DNA of 5,403 nt, from contig JAEZIL010000102.1 of assembly GCA_023436685.1 (NCBI GenBank), forward strand, positions 1 through 5,403. Direction: 5' to 3'. Positions 1-5,403 of this stretch are shown piece by piece. Position 1 is the stretch's first letter; the number at the start of each line of letters is the position of its first letter. The notes under the pieces are model-generated. The model saw nothing but the letters and a program-made list of their open reading frames with translations. It ran no database searches and was not told where the DNA came from. This stretch comes from Bacteroidota bacterium. GTDB taxonomy: Bacteria > Bacteroidota > Bacteroidia > Chitinophagales > Chitinophagaceae. The translations under genes and the position numbers were made by a program.

Positions 1-417
1 AACCTGCTTACAATAACGAATGCTATAAATGGTGGCGTGGGTATAAAATATAGCCCGTCGTCTCTTTGGAAAACAGGATCTAAAGTAATACAGGCTAAGG
101 CACGCCTGCAGCAAGTTGATGCTAATAAAAATATGTTGAGCGATGCAATACGCCTGCAAACAGCCCAAGCTTACCAGGCTTATATATCTAACCAGAAAAA
201 AATAGATGTATTTGCAAAAGCTGTTGAACAAGCTAATGAAAATTATCGCATCACTAAAAATAAATATGATAATAGTTTGGCCACTACTACCGATTTGCTT
301 GACGCTGATGTAGCCCAGTTGCAAGCTAAAATTAACTATGAATTTGCTAAAGCCGATGCCGTAGTAGCCTACAACAAATTATTGGAACTCACCGGCACTT
401 TGTACACTAACAATTAA
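1..417 (+). CDS. TolC-family outer membrane efflux protein, 3' end (partial)
   Basis: The reading frame is open from the first base to a TAA at 415-417, giving the last 138 residues; the start is upstream of the window. The GTG at 37 is internal, because coding continues in frame before it. TolC-family proteins form trimeric outer-membrane channels with a long periplasmic coiled-coil barrel that docks on an adaptor and inner-membrane pump. Visible here are a strand-like segment followed by SSLWKTGSK (about visible residues 20-28), a long Ala/Gln/Lys-rich helical stretch (about 29-90), then YDNSLATTTDLLDA (about 89-102), the usual turn pattern of the family's second repeat, and a final helix ending in LLELTGTL. 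The adaptor gene follows after 30 bases, which fits a dedicated channel for the EmrA/EmrB-like pair. The exact subfamily cannot be set without the N-terminus. Confidence 0.9.
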   Translation, partial: NLLTITNAINGGVGIKYSPSSLWKTGSKVIQAKARLQQVDANKNMLSDAIRLQTAQAYQAYISNQKKIDVFAKAVEQANENYRITKNKYDNSLATTTDLLDADVAQLQAKINYEFAKADAVVAYNKLLELTGTLYTNN

Positions 418-447
418 TAATCATAATATAAGCATTCTAAATACTAT

Positions 448-1593
448 ATGGAAAACGTAAAGGAAGTAAACACGAACCATACAGCCGCCCCCGCAGCTGC
501 ATCAGCTGTGGCTGAACCTGCACCCAAAAAACTCAATAGGCGATTTATAATTGGCCTTACACTTCTTGTAGTTGTAGGTGGCACCTTTGGTATAACCAAG
601 TACATCCATGCACAACATCATGAGGAAACGGATAATGCGCAAATAGACGCTAATATAAGCCCGGTGATACCAAGAGTATCGGGTTACGTAGCTGAAGTAA
701 AGGTATCGGACAACCAAATGGTAAAAAAAGGAGATACACTTATGGTGCTTGACGACCGTGACATGAGAATAAAGCTGGAACAAGCTGAGGCTGCCTTAGC
801 AGCTGCACAAAGCGGCCTAAGTGTAGCAGAAGCAACAACCACAGCTTCTCGTGCAAATATCGCAAGTTCAAAAGCAAATGTTTCTACTATCGATGCCCAA
901 ATAGAAACGGCGAAGGTGAATGTATGGAGGGCAACGCAGGATTATAATCGCTATGCTAATCTAATTAAAGATCATTCAATTACCCAGCAACAGTTTGAAC
1001 AAGCAACAGCGCAAAAGCAAATAGCTGAGAGGCAATTGCAGGTGTTAATAGAGCAAAAAAATGCCGCATCTCAACAAACTAATGCCGTAGCGTCACAAAG
1101 TACAGCAACAGGCGAACAGGTAGGTGTTGCCAACGCAACCATAAAGCAAAGGATGGCTGATGTTGAAAGTGCCAAGCTGAACTTGTCTTACACGGTAATA
1201 ACAGCACCGGAAGACGGCATGATATCTAAAGTAAATGTGCAAGCGGGACAGTTTGTTCAGGCGGGTCAATCTTTGTTCAGTATAGTAATGAACAAGCAGG
1301 TGTGGGTTGTTGCAAACTTTAAAGAAACACAGCTGGATAAGAAGAAAGTTGCGCAAAAAACAATTGAAAAAGTTGATGCTCATCCTGGCCATGAATTTGA
1401 AGCAAAGGTTACATCATTTTCACCTGCAACAGGCTCTCGATTTGCGCTATTACCTCCCGACAATGCCTCAGGGAATTTTGTAAAAGTAGTTCAGCGCCTA
1501 CCAGTGAAAATTGAATTTACTAATCCCAATGATAAATTAATTAAGGAACTGCGCCCTGGAATGAACGTTGATGTAGATGTGCATCTGGACTAA
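448..1593 (+). CDS. emrA: EmrA/HlyD-type periplasmic adaptor (membrane fusion protein)
   Basis: This 381-residue protein would link the inner-membrane transporter encoded next to the TolC-like channel encoded before it. It starts at ATG 448, with no Shine-Dalgarno match upstream. Residues 1-30 are an Ala/Pro-rich cytoplasmic tail ending in KKLNRR, then one membrane segment at about 33-52. ETDNAQIDANISPVIPRVSG (60-79) is the typical start of the lipoyl/barrel-sandwich domain of EmrA-type adaptors. Residues about 105-245 are Ala/Gln-rich heptad-like sequence for the alpha-helical hairpin. The second lipoyl half is around 250-282 (TAPEDGMISKVNVQAGQFV). The C-terminal beta-barrel carries FSPATGSRFALLPPDNASGN and VKVVQRLPVKI (324-355), close to the EmrA family hallmark for partners of DHA2 transporters. 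The length matches EmrA (about 390). The substrate cannot be read from the sequence, so the symbol denotes the family and not proven orthology. Confidence 0.93.
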   Translation: MENVKEVNTNHTAAPAAASAVAEPAPKKLNRRFIIGLTLLVVVGGTFGITKYIHAQHHEETDNAQIDANISPVIPRVSGYVAEVKVSDNQMVKKGDTLMVLDDRDMRIKLEQAEAALAAAQSGLSVAEATTTASRANIASSKANVSTIDAQIETAKVNVWRATQDYNRYANLIKDHSITQQQFEQATAQKQIAERQLQVLIEQKNAASQQTNAVASQSTATGEQVGVANATIKQRMADVESAKLNLSYTVITAPEDGMISKVNVQAGQFVQAGQSLFSIVMNKQVWVVANFKETQLDKKKVAQKTIEKVDAHPGHEFEAKVTSFSPATGSRFALLPPDNASGNFVKVVQRLPVKIEFTNPNDKLIKELRPGMNVDVDVHLD

Positions 1594-1617
1594 AATTTAC
1601 CGTAGATAATATATGTT

Positions 1618-3198
1618 ATGGTTGAACAAAATTCTTTAGTAGAGTACGGTTTTCGCAGGGTTATCATTACGGTGACAGCCATATTTTGTGCACTTCTTGA
1701 AATTGTGGATACCACAATTGTAAACGTGGCGTTGAACGATATGAAAGGCAACCTTGGTGCCACTCTGAACGAGGTAGGATGGGTTATCACCGCTTATGCA
1801 ATAGCTAACGTTATCATAGTTCCTATGACCAGCTGGCTTTCGCAACAGTTCGGCAGGCGCAACTATTTTGCTGCTTCCATTATCATCTTTACGGTGTCAT
1901 CTTTTTTATGTGGCAATGCCAATGGTATTTGGGAGCTGGTACTCTTTAGGTTTATACAGGGTTTAGGTGGTGGTGCGTTGCTGGTAACATCCCAAACCAT
2001 CATTACTGAGAGCTACCCACCTGAAAAGCGTGGTATGGCACAAGCTATATATGGGCTAGGTGTTATTATAGGGCCTACACTTGGACCTCCTTTGGGTGGC
2101 TATATTGTAGACCATTTTTCATGGCCATATATATTCTACATTAACATACCGATAGGTGTAGTAGCCACATTGCTTACATTGCAATTTGTACGGAGCCCGA
2201 AATATGGAGAAAAAGCTGAGCGTGGTAGTATTGACTGGTGGGGAATAGTATTCCTGGCTGCAGCAGTTGGTTCGCTACAGTTTGTGCTGGAACGCGGGCA
2301 AGAAGATGACTGGTTCAACAGTACTACAATACTTGTGCTGTCTGTTGTCGCCATACTTGCTTTTTACTTCTTTATTTGGCGTGAGCTAACCTATAAAAAA
2401 CCTATTGTAGAGTTAAGGGTATTGAAAAATGCAAATCTGCGAGTAGGTACTATCCTCTCATTTATCCTAGGTTTTGGTTTATATGGGTCAACATTTATAA
2501 TACCATTGTATACCCAGGCTACATTGGGTTGGACCGCACAGCAGTCTGGTGCGCTGATGATACCAGCAGCCTTAACCACTGCTTTTATGATGCCCATTAT
2601 TGGCCGCTTGTTGCAAAAAGGTGTACCTCAGCAATACCTGGTGGCAGGAGGAATGTTTTTATTCTTTGTATTTAGCTTTTGGGGATATAAAATAATAACC
2701 CCTGATACCGGAGGGGATGCGTTCTTTTGGCCGTTAATAGTACGTGGCATTGGTATGGGTATGTTATTTATTCCCATAACTACCCTGTCGCTTTCTACTC
2801 TTAAAGGGCAAGAAATAGGACAAGGCGCGGCTTTTACAGGCATGATGCGCCAATTAGGTGGCTCTTTTGGCGTTGCATTGATAACTACCTTCATTTCGCG
2901 AAGAAATATGTTACACAGGGAAGACTTGGTAGGATATCTGGATACTAATGACCCTGACGTAATAAACAGGATAAAAGGTATGCAAGCTAGCTTTATGGCT
3001 AAGGGATTTTCGCCAGATGTGGCACTAAATACAGCTTACAAGGCAATGGATTATTCCGTTTATAAACAGGCATCGGTAATGTCTTATATGGATGTGTTCC
3101 TTTATTTGGGTATTATGTTCCTTATATGTATTCCATTTGTACTGATGGTAAAGGGTAATAAGAAAAAGAAGATAGATCTTTCTGAAGCAATGCATTAA
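1618..3198 (+). CDS. emrB: EmrB-type DHA2 major-facilitator multidrug exporter
   Basis: This 526-residue inner-membrane protein is a proton-coupled drug exporter of the DHA2 (14-helix) major facilitator family. An in-frame TAG at 1603-1605 limits the start; ATG 1618 is the first in-frame ATG after it. Helix 1 carries LLEIVDTTIVNVAL (26-39), the DHA2 motif D1. WLSQQFGRR (73-81) is motif A in the loop between helices 2 and 3. RFIQGLGGGALL (111-122) is motif B in helix 4. GVIIGPTLGPPLGGYIVD (148-165) is motif C of drug antiporters, in helix 5. Further hydrophobic segments lie at about 170-190, 206-223, 236-254, 275-296, 309-331, 340-358, 371-393, 402-426 and 487-512, giving 14 in total. The long loop before the last helix (about 427-486) is usual for EmrB relatives. 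It ends in a basic tail (KGNKKKK). It lies 24 bases after the adaptor gene and is the last gene of the operon. Whether it exports drugs, fatty acids or another compound is unknown. Confidence 0.95.
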   Translation: MVEQNSLVEYGFRRVIITVTAIFCALLEIVDTTIVNVALNDMKGNLGATLNEVGWVITAYAIANVIIVPMTSWLSQQFGRRNYFAASIIIFTVSSFLCGNANGIWELVLFRFIQGLGGGALLVTSQTIITESYPPEKRGMAQAIYGLGVIIGPTLGPPLGGYIVDHFSWPYIFYINIPIGVVATLLTLQFVRSPKYGEKAERGSIDWWGIVFLAAAVGSLQFVLERGQEDDWFNSTTILVLSVVAILAFYFFIWRELTYKKPIVELRVLKNANLRVGTILSFILGFGLYGSTFIIPLYTQATLGWTAQQSGALMIPAALTTAFMMPIIGRLLQKGVPQQYLVAGGMFLFFVFSFWGYKIITPDTGGDAFFWPLIVRGIGMGMLFIPITTLSLSTLKGQEIGQGAAFTGMMRQLGGSFGVALITTFISRRNMLHREDLVGYLDTNDPDVINRIKGMQASFMAKGFSPDVALNTAYKAMDYSVYKQASVMSYMDVFLYLGIMFLICIPFVLMVKGNKKKKIDLSEAMH

Positions 3199-3225
3199 TA
3201 ATAGGTTTATATAGATGATGATTAG

Positions 3226-3254
3226 GATGGCCTCTTTTCAGGGGCTATCTTTTT
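3226..3254 (+). terminator. Rho-independent terminator of the efflux operon
   Basis: GATGGCCTC (3226-3234) can pair with GGGGCTATC (3241-3249) as a 9-bp stem with two G-U wobbles, around the 6-base loop TTTTCA, followed directly by five T residues (3250-3254). It sits 27 bases after the transporter stop codon and before the nusB promoter, as expected for the end of the efflux transcript. Confidence 0.85.
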
Positions 3255-3273
3255 CGCTATCAAGGTAAAATCC

Positions 3274-3281
3274 TATCTTTG
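3274..3281 (+). promoter_or_regulatory. Likely Bacteroidota sigma-A -7 element driving nusB
   Basis: TATCTTTG matches the Bacteroidota -7 consensus TAnnTTTG exactly. It lies between the terminator and nusB. Transcription would begin roughly around 3286-3288, leaving a leader of about 25 bases. The -33 position (about 20 bases upstream) has only a T-run, TTTTTC at 3250-3255, shared with the terminator, instead of a clear TTTG, so the upstream half is weak. The start site is inferred, not shown. Confidence 0.68.
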
Positions 3282-3312
3282 CAGCCGCTAAAAAAGGTTC
3301 TTAATTTAATAT

Positions 3313-4248
3313 ATGATCAGCCGCAGAAATATAAGAGTAAAGGTGATGCAGACCTTATACACGCTTGCAACCACCGAAACAGGTAATGTGGAAGCCAGCA
3401 AAAAATTGGGGTCAAATATCTTAAATGAGAAACTTACCAGGTCACTGGATCTTTTGACTATTTCGATATTGTATACGCTACGTACGGCACAATATGCTGA
3501 GAACGATTCGATACAACGTTCTTCTAAATATCTCCCTTCGCATGAAGACCTGAATGTAAGCACTAAGATTGCAGGTAACGAATTTTTATGGCAGATACTA
3601 TCTAACCAAACGTTTACCGAAAAAGTAAAAGAATCAAAATCGGAATATTTTGTTGATGAAGAATGGATCAAGAGAATATATCAGCAACTCACTAAGACGA
3701 CGGAATACCAGTCGTACATTGCTGTGCAAGCCAGAGATCCCAAAGCTGAGAAAGCTATTATTCAGTTTATATGGGAGAAACTAATTTTAGAGAATGAAGC
3801 GTTACAAACCTATTTTTCTGAGGAGTTGCCTGGTTGGGAAGATGATAGGGATATGACGTTTATGCTGATGGAGAACTTTTTTAAAAGCAGTAGTAAGATC
3901 AACTTCCTAAGCCCTGTTTCAGGTGAGAAAAAGGAATATGCCTATGATTTGATGAATACAGTGCTGGAGAAAGAAGCCTATATTATGCAGTTGATCCAAC
4001 CCAAGCTTATAAATTGGGATGCAGAACGCATTGCGCTAATCGACCTTATCTTACTGCGTATGGGAGTAGCCGAACTGTTATATTTCTCTACTATACCCAC
4101 AAAAGTTACCATAAATGAATATATAGAAGTAGGTAAAACGTATAGCACACTGCAAAGTGGCCAATTTATTAATGGTGTGTTGGATAATATTTTGAAAGAT
4201 CTGGAGAAAGAAAACAAAATTCAAAAACAAGAACGTGTACGTAAATAG
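3313..4248 (+). CDS. nusB: Transcription antitermination factor NusB, long Bacteroidota form
   Basis: NusB binds boxA RNA with NusE (ribosomal protein S10) and helps RNA polymerase read through rRNA operons in the cytoplasm. The start at ATG 3313 is firm because an in-frame TAA lies at 3307-3309. The N-terminus SRRNIRVKVMQTLYTL (3-18) matches NusB helix 1, which has an Arg-rich start and then a QALY-like motif. The C-terminal core is at about 205-295: an EKKEYAYDL-to-W235 helix pair, DLILLRMGVAELLY (244-257), PTKVTINEYIEVGKTYS (262-278) and FINGVLDNIL (285-294), all close to the classic NusB C-terminal motifs. At 311 residues it is over twice the E. coli length (139). The additional material is mainly an insertion of about 170 residues between helix 1 and the C-terminal core, as in other Bacteroidota NusB proteins. 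The role of the insertion is unknown to me. nusB is the first gene of its operon, directly after the promoter. Confidence 0.93.
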   Translation: MISRRNIRVKVMQTLYTLATTETGNVEASKKLGSNILNEKLTRSLDLLTISILYTLRTAQYAENDSIQRSSKYLPSHEDLNVSTKIAGNEFLWQILSNQTFTEKVKESKSEYFVDEEWIKRIYQQLTKTTEYQSYIAVQARDPKAEKAIIQFIWEKLILENEALQTYFSEELPGWEDDRDMTFMLMENFFKSSSKINFLSPVSGEKKEYAYDLMNTVLEKEAYIMQLIQPKLINWDAERIALIDLILLRMGVAELLYFSTIPTKVTINEYIEVGKTYSTLQSGQFINGVLDNILKDLEKENKIQKQERVRK

Positions 4249-4249
4249 T

Positions 4250-4750
4250 ATGAAAAAGTATTTATTGTCATTGATATGTTTTTCAGCTTTATCATCTTGC
4301 ATGCAAGAAGGCGAAAAGCCGGCATTAGAAGGCAAGGGTCATTTATCGTCAGACCTGGTTAATAATCCGGTATCTGCTACTGGTGTTAACACTAAGGTGT
4401 TAGATAGCATGGCCGTGATGGTACTGAGAGATACTGTACATGACTTTGGCGATATGAAGGAAGGTGAAGTAGGAACGTATGATTTTGAATTTACTAATGA
4501 AGGTAAAAGCCCATTAATAATAAATAACGCTATAGGTTCTTGTGGCTGTACCGTTCCCGACTATCCGCACGAGCCAATACCACCTGGTAAGGGAGGCATT
4601 ATTAAAGTGAAATTTAATACTGCCGATAAAAATGGCCCGCAAAATAAATCTGTATCCTTGTCTACTAATTCGAAACGTGGTAACTATACACTTTACATAA
4701 AGGCTAATATAAAAGGAGAACCACACAAACTTAATTTGATAACACAATAA
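4250..4750 (+). CDS. DUF1573 lipoprotein of unknown function
   Basis: This is a 166-residue predicted lipoprotein. ATG 4250 is chosen over the in-frame GTG at 4235 because it begins directly with a signal peptide: MKK, a hydrophobic core LLSLICFSAL, then the lipobox LSSC with lipidated Cys17. Starting at 4250 also avoids overlapping nusB, whose TAG ends at 4248. Residues about 18-55 look like a flexible linker. Residues about 57-155 form the DUF1573 domain, a beta-rich, probably Ig-like fold. It shows the hallmarks HDFGDMKEGE (64-73), FEFTNEGKSPLII (79-91), the SCGC motif (97-100) followed by TVPDYP, PPGKGGIIKVKFNT (111-124) and a final strand YTLYIKANI. The two cysteines of SCGC are nearly invariant in the family as I know it, but their function is not established. 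The location is the periplasmic face of a membrane. The one-base gap after nusB suggests translational coupling. Confidence 0.9.
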   Translation: MKKYLLSLICFSALSSCMQEGEKPALEGKGHLSSDLVNNPVSATGVNTKVLDSMAVMVLRDTVHDFGDMKEGEVGTYDFEFTNEGKSPLIINNAIGSCGCTVPDYPHEPIPPGKGGIIKVKFNTADKNGPQNKSVSLSTNSKRGNYTLYIKANIKGEPHKLNLITQ

Positions 4751-4761
4751 TTTAAATATCC

Positions 4762-5121
4762 ATGTTCGTAAATCTTTTGACAGTAATCTTACAGGCACAG
4801 CAACCTAGTGCAATGCCATCTTTATTGATAATGGTAGGTATGGTTGTAGTAATGTATTTCTTTATGATTCGCCCACAGGCTAAGCGCGCGAAAGAGCAAA
4901 AGAAATTTGCCGAAACAATAGCTGCTGGCGAACGTATTGTTACTACGTCTGGCATACATGCTGTGATAAACCGAATTAATGATGATGGCACACTACAGAT
5001 TGAAGTAGGACGTGGTACTTTCATGATTATAGAGCGTTCTGCAGTGTCTATGGAACTGACAGCAGCACACCGCAAGAAAACTGAAACCTCCGCTGCACCA
5101 ACTGCCAGCACTGTTAAATAA
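4762..5121 (+). CDS. yajC: Sec translocon accessory subunit YajC
   Basis: YajC is a small inner-membrane protein that associates with SecDF in the Sec preprotein translocase holocomplex; it is not essential in E. coli. This copy has 119 residues, close to the usual 85-120. It has a short N-terminus, one membrane helix at about 18-36 (SLLIMVGMVVVMYFFMI), and then the family signature IRPQAKRAKEQKKF (36-49) at the cytoplasmic boundary. The small soluble domain follows: IAAGERIVTTSGIHAVI (53-69), then a strand-rich segment to about 98 with DGTLQIEVGRGT. The tail (about 105-119) is Thr/Ala/Lys-rich and probably disordered. The start at ATG 4762 gives a full-length protein; there is no Shine-Dalgarno match. 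It lies 11 bases after the DUF1573 gene and 6 bases before coaE, consistent with one transcript. Confidence 0.95.
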   Translation: MFVNLLTVILQAQQPSAMPSLLIMVGMVVVMYFFMIRPQAKRAKEQKKFAETIAAGERIVTTSGIHAVINRINDDGTLQIEVGRGTFMIIERSAVSMELTAAHRKKTETSAAPTASTVK

Positions 5122-5127
5122 CTATCG

Positions 5128-5403
5128 ATGCTGAAAGTCGGTATCACGGGAGGCATTGGCTCCGGTAAAACAACTGTATGCCAGGTGTTTCAAACACTTG
5201 GCATACCTGTATTATATGCTGACCAAACAGCCAGATACCTGATGGAGCATGACGATGTGCTAATTAGCAACATAAAAGCACTATTAGGCAACAATGTATA
5301 TATAAACGGAGCCTTGAACAGAACCGAAATAGCTTCGGCAGTGTTTAACCGTGCCGATCTGTTACAGCAACTAAATGAAATTGTGCATCCGGCTGTTGTA
5401 GCC
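5128..5403 (+). CDS. coaE: Dephospho-CoA kinase, 5' part (partial)
   Basis: CoaE performs the last step of coenzyme A synthesis: ATP-dependent phosphorylation of the ribose 3'-hydroxyl of dephospho-CoA, in the cytoplasm. The first 92 codons are visible; the frame is open to the final base. A full protein is about 200 residues, so more than half is missing. MLKVGITGGIGSGKTTV contains the Walker A P-loop GGIGSGKT (8-15). LGIPVLYADQTARYLM (24-39) matches the conserved LGxPVxxAD segment whose Asp (D32 here) lies at the active site of the family. ALNRTEIASAVFN (62-74) and LNEIVHPAVV (82-91) match the later family motifs (the R/L-F region and the I-x-HP segment). The start at ATG 5128 places the P-loop at the normal distance from the N-terminus. 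A large inverted repeat (5176-5206) lies within the reading frame. Confidence 0.95.
   Translation, partial: MLKVGITGGIGSGKTTVCQVFQTLGIPVLYADQTARYLMEHDDVLISNIKALLGNNVYINGALNRTEIASAVFNRADLLQQLNEIVHPAVVA
5176..5206. repeat. Near-perfect 31-base inverted repeat inside coaE
   Basis: The arm GTATGCCAGGTGTTT (5176-5190) is the reverse complement of AAACACTTGGCATAC (5192-5206), except at one position (5184 against 5198), which would still be a G-U pair in RNA. The centre is the single base C5191, so an RNA hairpin would need to open the central few bases into a loop. It lies entirely within codons 17-26 of coaE, just after the P-loop codons. There is no T-run after it, so it does not look like a terminator. 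The function is unknown. Confidence 0.8.

Noticed and set aside
37..39. GTG as the start of the TolC-like gene
   Set aside because: The frame is open back to position 1 and the upstream residues (NLLTITNAINGG) fit the family, so the gene is truncated by the window edge.
495..540. Two CAGCTG hexamers close together near the adaptor N-terminus
   Set aside because: They are explained by repeated Ala codons in an Ala/Pro-rich tail; no larger repeat structure extends from them.
2981..2994. Short palindrome AAGCTAGCTT within the transporter gene
   Set aside because: A ten-base perfect palindrome is expected by chance at low frequency and does not extend; it has no regulatory context.
2896..3080. 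Long polar loop near the C-terminus of the transporter, considered as an inserted domain
   Set aside because: A long loop before the last helix is common in EmrB-type DHA2 transporters, so it is not an insertion peculiar to this gene.
3306..3671. Minus-strand open frame of 121 codons opposite nusB
   Set aside because: It lies antisense to a well-supported nusB, has no recognisable domain, and has a composition typical of a shadow frame.
3696..3716. Small hairpin ACGAC/GTCGT within nusB
   Set aside because: The five-base stem is too short to distinguish from chance and there is no T-run.
4235..4237. GTG as the start of the DUF1573 gene
   Set aside because: It would overlap nusB and put five extra residues before a normal lipoprotein signal peptide; ATG 4250 is better.
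4752..5156. Minus-strand open frame of 134 codons covering yajC and the start of coaE
   Set aside because: Both plus-strand genes are clear family members; the antisense product is Ile/Thr/Cys-rich with no recognisable motif and is best explained as a shadow.

Overview
The window looks like chromosomal DNA from a member of the Bacteroidota, most likely a Chitinophagaceae-type organism. The signs are an AT-leaning sequence, start codons preceded by A/T-rich leaders with no Shine-Dalgarno match, a TAnnTTTG-type -7 promoter element, a long-form NusB of 311 residues, and a nusB / DUF1573 lipoprotein / yajC / coaE gene order that I recall from this phylum. The placement is inference; no rRNA or other phylogenetic marker is present.

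All genes lie on the plus strand in two blocks. Block 1 (1-3198) is the distal part of a tripartite drug-efflux operon. It holds the 3' end of a TolC-family outer-membrane factor, a complete EmrA/HlyD-type periplasmic adaptor, and a complete EmrB-type 14-helix DHA2 major-facilitator transporter, with gaps of 30 and 24 bases. Together they would form an inner membrane / periplasm / outer membrane export route for small toxic compounds. The block ends in a good intrinsic terminator (3226-3254).

Block 2 starts at a likely promoter (TATCTTTG, 3274-3281) just behind that terminator. It holds nusB (long form), a DUF1573 lipoprotein gene starting one base after the nusB stop, yajC (Sec translocon accessory subunit) and the 5' part of coaE (dephospho-CoA kinase), which runs off the window. 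Gaps are 1, 11 and 6 bases, so co-transcription is likely. It is a housekeeping cluster covering rRNA antitermination, the envelope and secretion, and coenzyme A synthesis.

No mobile element, CRISPR array, tRNA, rRNA or obvious new defence or biosynthetic system is present, and no gene-free stretch exceeds 300 bases (the longest, 3199-3312, holds the terminator and promoter). The two observations most worth checking are a near-perfect 31-base inverted repeat inside the coaE coding sequence (5176-5206) and a possible degenerate internal repeat of the NusB fold in the extra middle region of the long NusB.
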